Assembly (NCBI GenBank): GCA_038749105.1
Contig: JBCDIM010000017.1
Location: 1-59,736 of the forward strand
DNA: 59,736 nucleotides
Direction: 5' to 3'
Source: JBCCOW01 sp038749105
GTDB taxonomy: Bacteria > Planctomycetota > Phycisphaerae > Phycisphaerales > Phycisphaeraceae
Shown piece by piece: positions 39,268-47,850 of the stretch; position 1 is the first letter of the stretch; the number at the start of each line of letters is the position of its first letter. The notes beneath the pieces were generated by a model that ran no database searches, was not told the DNA's origin, and saw nothing but the letters and a program-made list of their open reading frames with translations. The translations under genes were made by a program, and so were the position numbers.

Positions 39268-41172
39268 TTACAGGTCGATGTCGGGGGTAGTGGTTTCGTC
39301 GGGCTTGAAGGGGGTGTGCTGCCCGGGGAGGCGGATGTTGACCTCCATGATGGTGCGGCCGGAGGTGATGGAGTCGCGTCGGATGGAGGCGTTGACGCCG
39401 GCGGATGAGCGGGCGCCGAAGGCGCCGGGGGGGTTCCAGGAGAGGGTGCGTTCGACGCCTTCGAAACGGGTGGCCTTCCGGCCGGAGTCATCGACGGGGG
39501 GGCCGTACTTCTTGATCAACGCGTCGGCGGCGGCGTCGATGGCATCGCCCTTGAAGTAGCGTTTGTAGGAGATGGCGTAGATGCGGCGGTTGGTGTCGAA
39601 GTAGCCGAACCCGAGCTCGTTGGGCTGGCGGAAGTGGACGGCGTGTGGCTTGTCGTCGAGGAAGCGGGCGGAGGCGAAGGTGGCCTGCGCATCGGCGAGG
39701 AACTGCTCGGCGGTGATGGTGGTGCGGAGGCCCTTGATGTCGGCGGTGGCGGGGTCGACGCCGATGTCGCGCTGGGCGGCGGCGACGGGCCCGGTGGGCG
39801 GGTCGAAGCGGCGCTCGAAGAGGACCAGCCCGGTATCGGTGGAGCGGGCCAGAGCGTTGACGACGCGGAAGTTCACCTGGCGCGGCAGGGCGGAGGCGCC
39901 GGTCGCGGTCTCGTCGACGGGCACGGCGGACTCGGCGGTGAGCGTGAGATCGAGCTGGATGCGTCGGCTGCGGTCGATGCGCTTAGCCAGGGCCTCGGCC
40001 TCGGCGGGGGGCATGCCGATGAGTTGGAGGTCTTCGGGGTTAGCCAGGGCGACGGTGTAGGCGAAGGGGTTGAACTCGGGCTGGAGCACGACGCGGCTGG
40101 GCTTGGGCTTTACGAAGGGGATCAGCGAGGTGTAGCGGACGCGGCCGGTGTCGAGCTTGGGGATGACGAAGCCTTGGCGGTCGAAGTCGTATTCGCCGAG
40201 GCTGGCGTTGAGGGTGAGCGTGAGGGTGCGGTCGGCGGGGGTGTCGATGAGGTCGGCTTTGAGCTGGGCAACGCGGTCGGCGAGGACGTTGGGCTTATCG
40301 AACTCGTCGGCTCGGCGGACGTCGGGGTCGGAAGCGGCATACGCATCGAGGTTGATGGGGGTGGTGCCCACGGCGTTGTGCCAGAGCTTGGCGAGGCGGT
40401 TACCGGAGACGGGTGGGCCCGAGGGGGTGAGGGTGGTGGAGAAGCGTCTGCCAAGGTCTGCCGGGGCGACGGGCGGGAGGTCGCGGGTGGCGATCGGTGG
40501 GGGCTGGGTGCGGCTGAAGCGGTTCTGGGGTGCGAGGACTTCGAGCCGGGTGACGTGGACGTAGAGCTCGCGGATAGCCTGGCGTTTTTCGGTACGGAAG
40601 GTGGCGGCAACGGGCTGGACCTGGAGGCGGACGGTGAGGTTGGCGGCGCGGTCGGGGCTGCCGCCGGTGAAGGGGGCGAAGGAGGTAACGGGGAGGGGCA
40701 GGAAGGCGAGGTCGGGGGCGTTGGTGAAGCGGACCTCGGTCTTGGGGACCTCAAGGGTGACGGGATATCGGCCGACGGTGCCGACCTGGGTGTTGCCGCC
40801 GAGCGTGAAGAAGCGGTCGCCCTCGAAGAGCTGGAGTCGGACGCCCTGGTTGTCGCGGTCGTAGATGGAGGTGCGGGTGTTGGTCTGGATTTCGATGCGC
40901 TGGGTGGCGGGGTTGAAGGCGTCGCGGTAGGTGTCGGTGAGGAGCTGCTGGGCGGCGGCGGTGGCCTGGGTTTTTTCGGCGGGGTTGCGGATGGAGCGGA
41001 AGGCGGTCTGGTTGGCGGCGAGCTGGGCGAGGTTGGGGTCGTTGCCCTGGACCTTGGACCAGGCGGCCCAGGTGACCGGGTTGTTCAGGGGGACGGTGGG
41101 GTTGGCGAGTGCGGAGGGGGCGAGGCTGGCGAGTGCGAGTGCGAGGGCGGCGAAGAGAGCGGGGGAACGCAT
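39268..41172 (-). CDS. Secreted hypothetical protein, 634 aa
   Basis: A Sec signal peptide is clear (MRSPALFAALALALASLAPS, cleavage near ALA-NP), so the protein is exported. I do not recognise the rest. It contains many short polar segments and a repeated pattern of beta strands with Arg/Asp; the N-terminal part includes ANQTAFRSIRNPAEKTQATA and the C-terminal part KRYFKGDAIDAAADALIKKY. There is no lipobox and no second membrane segment. The start ATG has GGAG at 6 bases. A long plus-strand frame lies antisense to it but is a GC-rich shadow. Confidence 0.7.
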   Translation of the reverse strand: MRSPALFAALALALASLAPSALANPTVPLNNPVTWAAWSKVQGNDPNLAQLAANQTAFRSIRNPAEKTQATAAAQQLLTDTYRDAFNPATQRIEIQTNTRTSIYDRDNQGVRLQLFEGDRFFTLGGNTQVGTVGRYPVTLEVPKTEVRFTNAPDLAFLPLPVTSFAPFTGGSPDRAANLTVRLQVQPVAATFRTEKRQAIRELYVHVTRLEVLAPQNRFSRTQPPPIATRDLPPVAPADLGRRFSTTLTPSGPPVSGNRLAKLWHNAVGTTPINLDAYAASDPDVRRADEFDKPNVLADRVAQLKADLIDTPADRTLTLTLNASLGEYDFDRQGFVIPKLDTGRVRYTSLIPFVKPKPSRVVLQPEFNPFAYTVALANPEDLQLIGMPPAEAEALAKRIDRSRRIQLDLTLTAESAVPVDETATGASALPRQVNFRVVNALARSTDTGLVLFERRFDPPTGPVAAAQRDIGVDPATADIKGLRTTITAEQFLADAQATFASARFLDDKPHAVHFRQPNELGFGYFDTNRRIYAISYKRYFKGDAIDAAADALIKKYGPPVDDSGRKATRFEGVERTLSWNPPGAFGARSSAGVNASIRRDSITSGRTIMEVNIRLPGQHTPFKPDETTTPDIDL

Positions 41173-41285
41173 CGGGGGCTCCGGGGTGGGGGGGCTGTGC
41201 GAGCGGGCTTTGGAGGGGTGACGGTTGTGGTGGTCCTGTTGTTACGGCGTGGGCGCGTCGGGGTTTGATGGGTTTGGCGGTGGGA

Positions 41286-41708
41286 TTAGTCGCGTTGGAT
41301 CTTGAGGGCTTCGATCTGGAGGGTGACGGGCTGGTCGGTGCCGAGCTCGTCCTGGAGGTGGGCGGCGAGGGCGTGGTGGTCGTCGTCGGTCAGGGGATTG
41401 AGCGGCAGCAGGGCGGGGTCGTGTTCGAGCAAGGCGTCGGGCACGGCAGAGGGCAGGGAGAAGCCGACGGGGTGGAGGGTGATCCAGACGCGGAGGGTCT
41501 GTAGAGGCCTGCCGATGGGTGCGACGGCATCGACAGCGACCCACCAGCGGTCGGGGTCGAGCTGGGTGTGGTTCGTGAAGGCGTTGGCGGCGGCGCGTTT
41601 GAGGCGGGCTTCGCGCTGCGGAGAAGGGTTGCGGGTGGAGTAGGGGCGCTGTGCGCGTTCGTCCGGGCGGGTGTGGTGGCGGCCGCGTTGGCGGTGGGTG
41701 TCGGACAT
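41286..41708 (-). CDS. Hypothetical protein, 140 aa
   Basis: Unknown family. The product is basic at the N-terminus (MSDTHRQRGRHHTRPDERAQ) and has a beta-rich middle (DPDRWWVAVDAVAPIGRP, LQTLRVWITLHPVGFSLPS) and an acidic His/Leu-rich C-terminus (DDDHHALAAHLQDEL). The ATG at 41708 is preferred over an in-frame start at 41747 because the latter lies inside the palindromic repeat. A copy of the palindrome found upstream of dprA lies 23 bases upstream of this start. Confidence 0.55.
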   Translation of the reverse strand: MSDTHRQRGRHHTRPDERAQRPYSTRNPSPQREARLKRAAANAFTNHTQLDPDRWWVAVDAVAPIGRPLQTLRVWITLHPVGFSLPSAVPDALLEHDPALLPLNPLTDDDHHALAAHLQDELGTDQPVTLQIEALKIQRD

Positions 41709-41730
41709 GAAACAAGCGTAGGGCGGGCGA

Positions 41731-41755
41731 CCGGCGATGCGTCGCATCGCCGGCT
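41731..41755 (-). repeat. Palindrome upstream of the 140-aa gene (copy B)
   Basis: CCGGCGATGCG, one base, and CGCATCGCCGG form a near-perfect palindrome. The first 20 bases match copy A at 7471 exactly, and both lie about 25 bases before a start codon. On the minus strand the flank reads CCTAGCC, similar to the TTTAGC tag. Confidence 0.65.
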
Positions 41756-41786
41756 AGGAAAGGGTTGGGGTGGGTTGGTGAAAGAC

Positions 41787-42437
41787 CTAGTTAGGGTCTT
41801 CGCCGGTGGCTTCGTGGGAGGGGGTGCCGGCGAAGCGTTGGTGCATCCAGGTGGAGATGGCCTGGTCGTAGGCGGCGGTGCGGGTGAAGGCGGCGGCGGC
41901 GAGGGAGCGGCGCAGCGCGAGGGTGGTGCAGCCGTCGCGTTGGGCGATCTCGTTGGAGACGGTGTCGTACTGCTTGGGGTCGGTGACGACGGTGACGTAG
42001 CGGTGGTTCTTGGCGGCGGAGCGGATCATGGAGGGGCCGCCGATGTCGATGTTCTCGATGGCGTCTTCGAGGGAGACGTCGGGGTCGGCGACGGTGGCTT
42101 CGAAGGGGTAGAGGTTGACGCAGACGAGGTCGATCGGGTTGATGCTGTGTGTGGTGAGCGCCTCGGCGTGGTCGGGTTTATCGCGGAGGGCAAGGAGGCC
42201 GCCGTGGACCTTGGGGTGGAGGGTCTTGACGCGGCCGTCCATCATTTCGGGGAAGCCGGTGACCTGTTCGATGGGGGTGACGGGGAGGTCGGCGTCGGCG
42301 AGGGCTTTGGCGGTGCCGCCGGTGGAGATGAGGGTGACGCCGGACTGGTGGAGGCGCTTGGCGAAGGGGATGAGGTCGGTCTTGTCGGAGACCGAGAGGA
42401 GGGCGGTTTGGAGTTTTACAGGGGCGTTGCTGGGCAC
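41787..42437 (-). CDS. purH: Stand-alone IMP cyclohydrolase domain (PurH N-terminal half)
   Basis: The product has 216 residues and matches only the N-terminal MGS-like domain of bifunctional PurH, which closes the ring to make IMP. Seen: VKLQTALLSVSDKTDLIPFA, TLISTGGTAKALADADLPVT, MDGRVKTLHPKVHGGLLAL, IDLVCVNLYPFEATVADP, and IENIDIGGPSMIRSAAKNH. After ALRRSLAAAAFTRTAAYDQA the protein ends, where bifunctional PurH continues for about 300 more residues of AICAR transformylase. The stop is clean and nothing resembling the missing domain follows. The formyl-transfer step must therefore be done by another gene or by PurP-type enzymes. Confidence 0.92.
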   Translation of the reverse strand: MPSNAPVKLQTALLSVSDKTDLIPFAKRLHQSGVTLISTGGTAKALADADLPVTPIEQVTGFPEMMDGRVKTLHPKVHGGLLALRDKPDHAEALTTHSINPIDLVCVNLYPFEATVADPDVSLEDAIENIDIGGPSMIRSAAKNHRYVTVVTDPKQYDTVSNEIAQRDGCTTLALRRSLAAAAFTRTAAYDQAISTWMHQRFAGTPSHEATGEDPN

Positions 42438-42472
42438 GTCTTTGGGGTGTTGGGCTGAAGGGCGAGCTTGAA

Positions 42473-43651
42473 TTAGAGGGGGCTGAGCCGGCAGACGCGG
42501 CCGTCCTTGGTGATCAGGATCAGCGGCGGGTCGTCGGGCTGAGAGGTCAGGACACTGTTGAGCGGGTCGGTGTCAAAGACCTGGTCGGTTTCTCCGGTGG
42601 TGGGGTCGATAAGGGCCAGGCCGGAGTCGCCGAGCATGAGCAGGTCGCGTCCGAGGGAGGTGACGGCCCGGAGGGAGTCGTCTTCGAGGGTGAACTTGGG
42701 TTCCCCGGTGAAGGCGTCGAGGGCGACGAGGCCTTCCTTCGGGTTGACCTGGAAGACCAGGCGTCCGGCGACGAATGGGGCTTCGGTGAGGGGGGCCTCG
42801 GTGCGGTAGACCCAGTTGGTCCTGCCGGAGGCCCGTGCGAGGGAGTAGAGGGACTGGTCACGGGAAGCGACCAGGACATCACCGAGCCCGAATGCGGGGC
42901 GGGCTTGGACCGGCCCGAAGGTCTTGTTGCGCCACCGGACTTTGCCCTTGTCGCTGGTGAGCATGACGTAGTTGCCTTCGGAATCGGCGGCGAAGACGAG
43001 CAAGGGAGAGACGACCGGTGGGTGTTGGAACTGCCCGGGCAGCTGGTAGCGCCAGCGCAGGGCCCCGGACTGGGCGTTGTGGTTGAAGATCACGCCGTTC
43101 ACGGAAGCGAAGTAGGCGGAGCCGTCGAGCAGGGTGTGGCCGCTGTTGACGACCTCGGCGAGCTGGGTGGTCAGCTTGGTCGAGCCGTCCCTGACGGAGA
43201 GCTGGAAGATGCGGGTCTGTGAGTTGACGAGGATGACGTCGTCGAGCCGGGTGGGGGTGAACAGAGACTCGAGGGTGTCCCCGACGAGGGACTTCCAGCG
43301 GAGTTCGCCGGAATCAGCGTCGAGGACCGAGACGAAGTTTCTGGGGCGTTCGACGACGACGACGGTGTCGCCGAGCCAGGCGGTGTGGGCGATGCGTTGG
43401 CCGGGGGCGAGTTGGACATTGGTGAGCCAGGCGACGGAGTAGCCGAGGTCGGCGGCGGTGGAGGCGTCCAGGGGAATCTGGGTGCTGTTCCGGTCGAAGG
43501 AGCGTTGGGCTCGTGGGGCGTCGTCACGGGCGGGGGTGGATTGGCAGGCGGAGAGGGCCAGCGTGCAGGCTAGGGCGAGCACGAAGGGCAGGGCACGCCC
43601 GGCGTGGCGGCGATGGGCAAGCGGGCGGGGATCGCGGGGTCGTTGAGTCAT
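42473..43651 (-). CDS. PQQ-repeat beta-propeller lipoprotein (BamB-like)
   Basis: The product has 392 residues. The N-terminus is basic then hydrophobic with the lipobox ALSAC (RALPFVLALACTLALSAC), so it is a lipoprotein. The rest is a WD40/PQQ-type propeller: repeated strands such as NFVSVLDADSGELRWKSLVG, IFNHNAQSGALRWRYQLPG, SLARASGRTNWVYRTEAPL and GLVALDAFTGEPKFTLEDD. BamB, the outer-membrane assembly lipoprotein, has this layout, but many secreted quinoprotein-like proteins share it; BamB is a guess. The ATG at 43651 is preferred over 43657 because GGAG lies 9 bases upstream. Confidence 0.8.
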   Translation of the reverse strand: MTQRPRDPRPLAHRRHAGRALPFVLALACTLALSACQSTPARDDAPRAQRSFDRNSTQIPLDASTAADLGYSVAWLTNVQLAPGQRIAHTAWLGDTVVVVERPRNFVSVLDADSGELRWKSLVGDTLESLFTPTRLDDVILVNSQTRIFQLSVRDGSTKLTTQLAEVVNSGHTLLDGSAYFASVNGVIFNHNAQSGALRWRYQLPGQFQHPPVVSPLLVFAADSEGNYVMLTSDKGKVRWRNKTFGPVQARPAFGLGDVLVASRDQSLYSLARASGRTNWVYRTEAPLTEAPFVAGRLVFQVNPKEGLVALDAFTGEPKFTLEDDSLRAVTSLGRDLLMLGDSGLALIDPTTGETDQVFDTDPLNSVLTSQPDDPPLILITKDGRVCRLSPL

Positions 43652-43845
43652 CCGCATCGGCTCCAAGGGGGTGGCACGCGGTGGGGGGAGAGCATCGCGT
43701 GGCGAAGGGGCGGTGGCTAAGGGGGATAGCAAGACCCGGAGTATCGAGGGGCTGAGGGGGTTGGTCAAGGGCAGTGGACCGTGCACGCCCTAAGAACGCC
43801 GTGGAAGCGGCGTCGCCCAAGACCGCCTTGATTGAACCCGGTGAG

Positions 43846-44895
43846 TCAGACCAGGGCGGCACGCTTGGAGGCGATGGACGCGATGAGCTTCTTGTGCGGG
43901 TCGGCAAACTTCGCGGTGCCCTCGGCCATGAGCGTGTCTTCAAGCAGGGCGATGTCGACCTTGGTGTCGAGCTCTTCGATGATCGCGGGCTCGGGGAGCG
44001 TGCGGGACTGGGCGGTGAAAGCGGTATCGGACTCGAGGATGGCCGCGTTGGTCTCGGGGGGGTTGGTCATGATGTCGCTGCCGGCGAAGGCGGCGATGTA
44101 ATAGTCCTCGGACTGCCACGACAGCTTCTTGCCGGTGGAGGCGAAGATCATCTCCTGCTCGAGGGGCAGGTTCTTGTCGGCCCAGAACTCGTGGTTGAGG
44201 ATGCCGATGCGTTTGGCGTTGTAGATGCCCATCAGGCCCTGGGCGGTGTCGGAGAGGTCGGTGCAGTTTTTCTCGGTATAGACGTCGACGCGAGAGACGA
44301 AGATGGAGTAGACGGACTTGAAGTTGTCGAGGTCGCCGAAGGCCTGCCGGCCCTTCCAGATGGCGTCGCGGGCGGCGAGGTACTGTCGTTCGGAGAAGAT
44401 CAGGGTGACGTTGAGGGTGATGCCGGCGGCGGCGATGCCCTCGAGAGCGGCGAGCCCGGCCTCGGTCGCGGGGACCTTGATCATGCGGTTCTCGTGGCCC
44501 TCGGCCCACTTCTTCGCCAGCTCGATGTAGCGGGCGGCCTTGTCGGCGATGGGCATCGTGTTGTCGGGGTCTTCCAGCAGTGGGTCGAGCTCGAAGGAGA
44601 CCCAGCCGGTCTGGCCCTTGGAGCTCGCCCAGTCGTCGTGGAACTCGGCCTGGGCTTCGCGGACCAGGTAGTCGGTCATGAGCCAGGCGATGTCCTCGTC
44701 GGTGTTGTCGCCTTCGAAGTACTTGGCGAGGGTGTCGTCGAACCGGCCCGACTCGAGGAGGCCGGCGATGATGATGGGGTTAGAGGTGGCGCCGGTGATG
44801 CCGTGGGGCTTGTATTTGGTGATTTCGGCGGGGTCGACGGAATCGAGCCAGAGGGTGGCGCCGGTGTCGGCGAGCTGCTGGAGGGGGCTGGTCAT
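43846..44895 (-). CDS. tal: Transaldolase
   Basis: The product has 349 residues, a pentose phosphate enzyme that transfers a dihydroxyacetone unit via a Schiff base. The active-site Lys is in ENRMIKVPATEAGLAALEGI (about 135-154), with the family segment GITGATSNPIIIAGLLESG at the N-terminus and ITLNVTLIFSERQYLAARDA following. The size is close to the longer bacterial Tal proteins. No other pentose phosphate genes are nearby. Confidence 0.93.
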   Translation of the reverse strand: MTSPLQQLADTGATLWLDSVDPAEITKYKPHGITGATSNPIIIAGLLESGRFDDTLAKYFEGDNTDEDIAWLMTDYLVREAQAEFHDDWASSKGQTGWVSFELDPLLEDPDNTMPIADKAARYIELAKKWAEGHENRMIKVPATEAGLAALEGIAAAGITLNVTLIFSERQYLAARDAIWKGRQAFGDLDNFKSVYSIFVSRVDVYTEKNCTDLSDTAQGLMGIYNAKRIGILNHEFWADKNLPLEQEMIFASTGKKLSWQSEDYYIAAFAGSDIMTNPPETNAAILESDTAFTAQSRTLPEPAIIEELDTKVDIALLEDTLMAEGTAKFADPHKKLIASIASKRAALV

Positions 44896-45014
44896 GGGGT
44901 CGGCTCCGTGTAGGGGGATCTGTCTCTTGATTCGCAGAATTACCGGATGCTACTGGTTATTTCGGAGGCGACGGTGAGAAATGTGGGAATTGTGTGAGAG
45001 TGGGGGATGACGAA

Positions 45015-45054
45015 AGGCCCCGCGGCGGGTGACGCTGGGCTTGTGTGCGGGGCT
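45015..45054 (-). terminator. Possible terminator of the Ser/Thr kinase gene
   Basis: AGCCCCGC and GCGGGGCCT flank a long loop, followed by TTTCG on the minus strand. The loop is long and the T-run short, so it is weak. Confidence 0.4.
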
Positions 45055-45073
45055 CGCTTAAGGGGTGCGGCCG

Positions 45074-46318
45074 TTAGCCGGAGGCGGCGAGGATGACCAC
45101 GGCCAGGAGGAGGGCGGCGGCGAGGACCCAGCCGATGGCGGCGAACCAGAAGATGGGCTGGGCGAGCAGCTCGTTGGGGCCTTCGTCGAGGGAGGCGGTG
45201 GCGGCGGCGTTGGTGGTGTCGTCGAGCTCGGCGAGGGCGTCGAGGCTGAACTGCTTGCGGGCGACGACGGGGGGCTCGCCCTGGGCGACGGCCTTGAGGT
45301 CGTTGAGCATGTCGGTGGCCGAGGCGTAACGCTGCGAGCGGTTGCGGGCCATGGCGAACTCGATCACCTCGGAGATGCCGTTGGAGATGTTCTGGCTGAC
45401 GTGGTCGGGGGGGACCAGGTCGTCCTTGAGGTGGCGGTGCATGACCGAGGAAGGGTTGGGCCCGTCGAAGGGGACCTTGCCGGTGACCATGTGGTAGAGG
45501 GTCGCGCCGAGGGAGTAGATGTCGGCGCGGGGGTCGACGTCGATCTCGCCGCGGATCTGTTCGGGTGAGATGTAGTACGGGGTGCCGTAGGCCTTGCCGG
45601 CTTCTTTCTCGGCGGCTTCGCGGTCGGTGACGGCTCGGGCGAGGCCCATGTCGGCGAGCTTGGTGATGCCGTCGCTGGAGAGCATGATGTTCTTGGGCTT
45701 GACATCGCGGTGGATGAAGCCGGCGGCGTGGGCGTGGACCAGGGCCTTGCAGACGCCCATGGCGATCTCGATGGCCTGGTCTTCGGCGTAGGCGCCCTTC
45801 TTGACGATGTCGTCGTAGACGGTCCGGCCGTCGACGTACTCCATCACGAAGTAGTGGAACTCGCCGGCCTGCCCGACGTCGAACGCCTGGACGATGTTAG
45901 GGTGGTTGAGCTTGGCGGCGGCCCGGCCTTCGTCGTAGAAACGCTGGATGAACGAGGCGTCGCCGGAGAACTTCAGCGGCAGGACCTTGACCGCCACGGT
46001 GCGGTCGAGGCTGAGTTGCTTGGCCTGGTAGACGGTCGCCATGGCCCCGGCGCCGAGCTTGCCGAGGATCTGGTAGCCGGGGATCTGTCGGCCGGCGGAA
46101 TGCTCTTCGAGCTCGGGGCGGATGCGTTGGAGCTGGGCCTTGGTGATGTGGCCGCGTTCGACCAGGAGCTGGCCGAGGGTCTTCTGGCTGGGGTCCGAGC
46201 CCTCGTTGGCCTGGCTGATTTCCTGGAGGCAGTCGTGGACGTCCTGACGGGTAGCGAGGCCCTTGTCCACCACGATCTTGCCGATGGTGGAATCGAGATG
46301 GGCGGGGGCTTCGGGCAT
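45074..46318 (-). CDS. Membrane-anchored Ser/Thr protein kinase (Hanks type) with N-terminal T2SSE_N-like domain
   Basis: The product has 414 residues. Residues 1-65 (STIGKIVVDKGLATRQDVHD, TLGQLLVERGHITKAQLQRI) resemble the N-terminal domain of type II secretion ATPase GspE, an uncommon fusion. The kinase domain (about 75-350) has the Gly loop LGKLGAGAMATVYQAKQLS, VAVKVLPLKF with the catalytic Lys, IHRDVKPKNIML with the catalytic Asp, KLADMGLARAVTDR (a DMG version of the DFG motif) and ISPEQIRGEIDVDPRADIYS. One C-terminal membrane helix (FAAIGWVLAAALLLAVVILA) anchors the kinase with its catalytic part inside. Planctomycetes encode many such kinases. The ATG at 46318 begins the recognisable N-terminal domain. 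Confidence 0.9.
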   Translation of the reverse strand: MPEAPAHLDSTIGKIVVDKGLATRQDVHDCLQEISQANEGSDPSQKTLGQLLVERGHITKAQLQRIRPELEEHSAGRQIPGYQILGKLGAGAMATVYQAKQLSLDRTVAVKVLPLKFSGDASFIQRFYDEGRAAAKLNHPNIVQAFDVGQAGEFHYFVMEYVDGRTVYDDIVKKGAYAEDQAIEIAMGVCKALVHAHAAGFIHRDVKPKNIMLSSDGITKLADMGLARAVTDREAAEKEAGKAYGTPYYISPEQIRGEIDVDPRADIYSLGATLYHMVTGKVPFDGPNPSSVMHRHLKDDLVPPDHVSQNISNGISEVIEFAMARNRSQRYASATDMLNDLKAVAQGEPPVVARKQFSLDALAELDDTTNAAATASLDEGPNELLAQPIFWFAAIGWVLAAALLLAVVILAASG

Positions 46319-46564
46319 GGCAGAGAACCGCGTCGGGAACGTACAGGGACAGCGTGAGACCAGGCAGAGCGGACAGCTCGGGGCGATGAGCGGCGGGTCG
46401 TGAGCGGCTCGCCGGCGACGAGCGTACGAACCTCGGCGGGGGGGTGTCAACCGTTCCGTCGGAGGGCTGAGCGCCGGTCAGGGGGTGTCGTCCACAGGTA
46501 CGGCCTCGTCACAATGGAAGTTCGGCGGCGGGTTTACAGCCCCAGAGCGCTATGCTTGCACATC

Positions 46565-47638
46565 ATGATGCTGATTGCCCCCGAACTCCAAGGCCCCGAC
46601 GGGACCCTGCGGCGCAGGCTGGCCGATATCGAGCAGCGGTTCGCCGCCGAGCTGCTGAGTGACATCGAGCCGGTCAACACGCTGGTGGGCTACGTCGAGC
46701 GGTACCGCGGCAAGATGCTCCGGCCGACGCTGCTGCTCGCGTCGGCTGAGGCGGCGTACGGGCCCGAAGGGTTCGAAGCCCACGGCGAGGCCTTCGCGGT
46801 GCTGGCGACGGTGGTGGAGATGGTGCACATGGCGACGCTGGTCCACGACGACGTGCTGGACGAGGCCGAGGTGCGTCGCCGGGGCAAGACCGTTAACGCG
46901 TTGCGGGGCAATGAGGCGGCGGTGATGTTGGGCGACTATCTGATCTCGCACGCCTACCACCTGTGTTCGTCGCTGCCCCGGCCGGGCGGTAGGGCGGGTG
47001 GCGTGAGCCTCGGGCGGGTGATCGCGTCGGCGACCAACACGGTCTGCGAAGGGGAGCTGCTGCAGCTGGCGCACCGCAACGACTGGCGGCTGAATCGGCG
47101 GACCTACTTCGAGATTATCCGGCGGAAGACGGCGAGCCTCTGCGGGTTGTGCTGCCGATTGCCGGCGTTGGTGGTGGGCGATCCCGAGGGGCCGGGGACG
47201 ACGCCGGCGGCGTTGACCGAGTTCGGCGAGAAGCTGGGGATCGCGTTCCAGATCGTGGACGACCTGCTGGACCTGACCGGCGACCCGGAGACGGTGGGCA
47301 AGTCGCTGGGGCGTGACCTGGCTAAGGGGAAGCTGACGCTGCCGATGATCGAGCTGCTCGAGCGGGCCGAGGCCGACAGGGCAGTTCCGGGTGGGGCGGG
47401 TTTACAGGAACGTCTGGCCCGGCAGGCGGACGAGTCACTGCCGGGCGAGGTGCGTGAGCGTGAGGCGGCGGAGCTGGCGGGGTTGGCCTTGTCGAGCGGG
47501 GCGTTAGCGGCGGCCAAGGACCGGGCGGACCAGCTGGTCGCGGACGCGTCGGACGCGGTCCGTCAGGCGTTGCCGGACACGCCGGGACGGGCGGTGTTGC
47601 TGGACTTGGCGGGGCGTGTGCTGACGCGCAAGGCGTGA
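46565..47638 (+). CDS. Polyprenyl (trans-isoprenyl) diphosphate synthetase
   Basis: The product has 357 residues. It condenses isopentenyl units to make a long-chain polyprenyl diphosphate for quinones or lipid carriers. The first Asp-rich motif is MATLVHDDVLDEAEVRRRGK, the second is IAFQIVDDLLDLTGDPETVG, and KMLRPTLLLASAEAAYG carries the substrate-binding Lys and Arg. CEGELLQLAHRNDWRL is the helix after the first motif. The start MMLIAPELQG at 46565 is preferred over 46400 because the extra part is the antisense of the kinase leader. The product length (octaprenyl, etc.) cannot be read from sequence. Confidence 0.9.
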   Translation: MMLIAPELQGPDGTLRRRLADIEQRFAAELLSDIEPVNTLVGYVERYRGKMLRPTLLLASAEAAYGPEGFEAHGEAFAVLATVVEMVHMATLVHDDVLDEAEVRRRGKTVNALRGNEAAVMLGDYLISHAYHLCSSLPRPGGRAGGVSLGRVIASATNTVCEGELLQLAHRNDWRLNRRTYFEIIRRKTASLCGLCCRLPALVVGDPEGPGTTPAALTEFGEKLGIAFQIVDDLLDLTGDPETVGKSLGRDLAKGKLTLPMIELLERAEADRAVPGGAGLQERLARQADESLPGEVREREAAELAGLALSSGALAAAKDRADQLVADASDAVRQALPDTPGRAVLLDLAGRVLTRKA

Positions 47639-47850
47639 AGCGGGCAGCCGGCCTGTTCGGGGCAGCGGTTTTGCGCCGGCCGGTGTTGCGAAGTGGGGTC
47701 TTGGACATCAAGATAAGGGGGTGTGGGTCAGGCAGTTGTGCCCGTCCCGCCGCGACGAGCGGGGTGCTGTGATCAGGGGCAACACGCTCCGTTTCACCGC
47801 GTGCCACCCCGCCCGCTGGCGACGCCGTTCCTCCCCGAGGTGTGATGCCG

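Noticed and set aside
39634..41268. 544-codon plus-strand frame opposite the secreted 634-aa protein
   Set aside because: Gly/Val/Glu-rich shadow of GC-rich coding DNA, without domains or SD; the minus-strand gene has a clear signal peptide.
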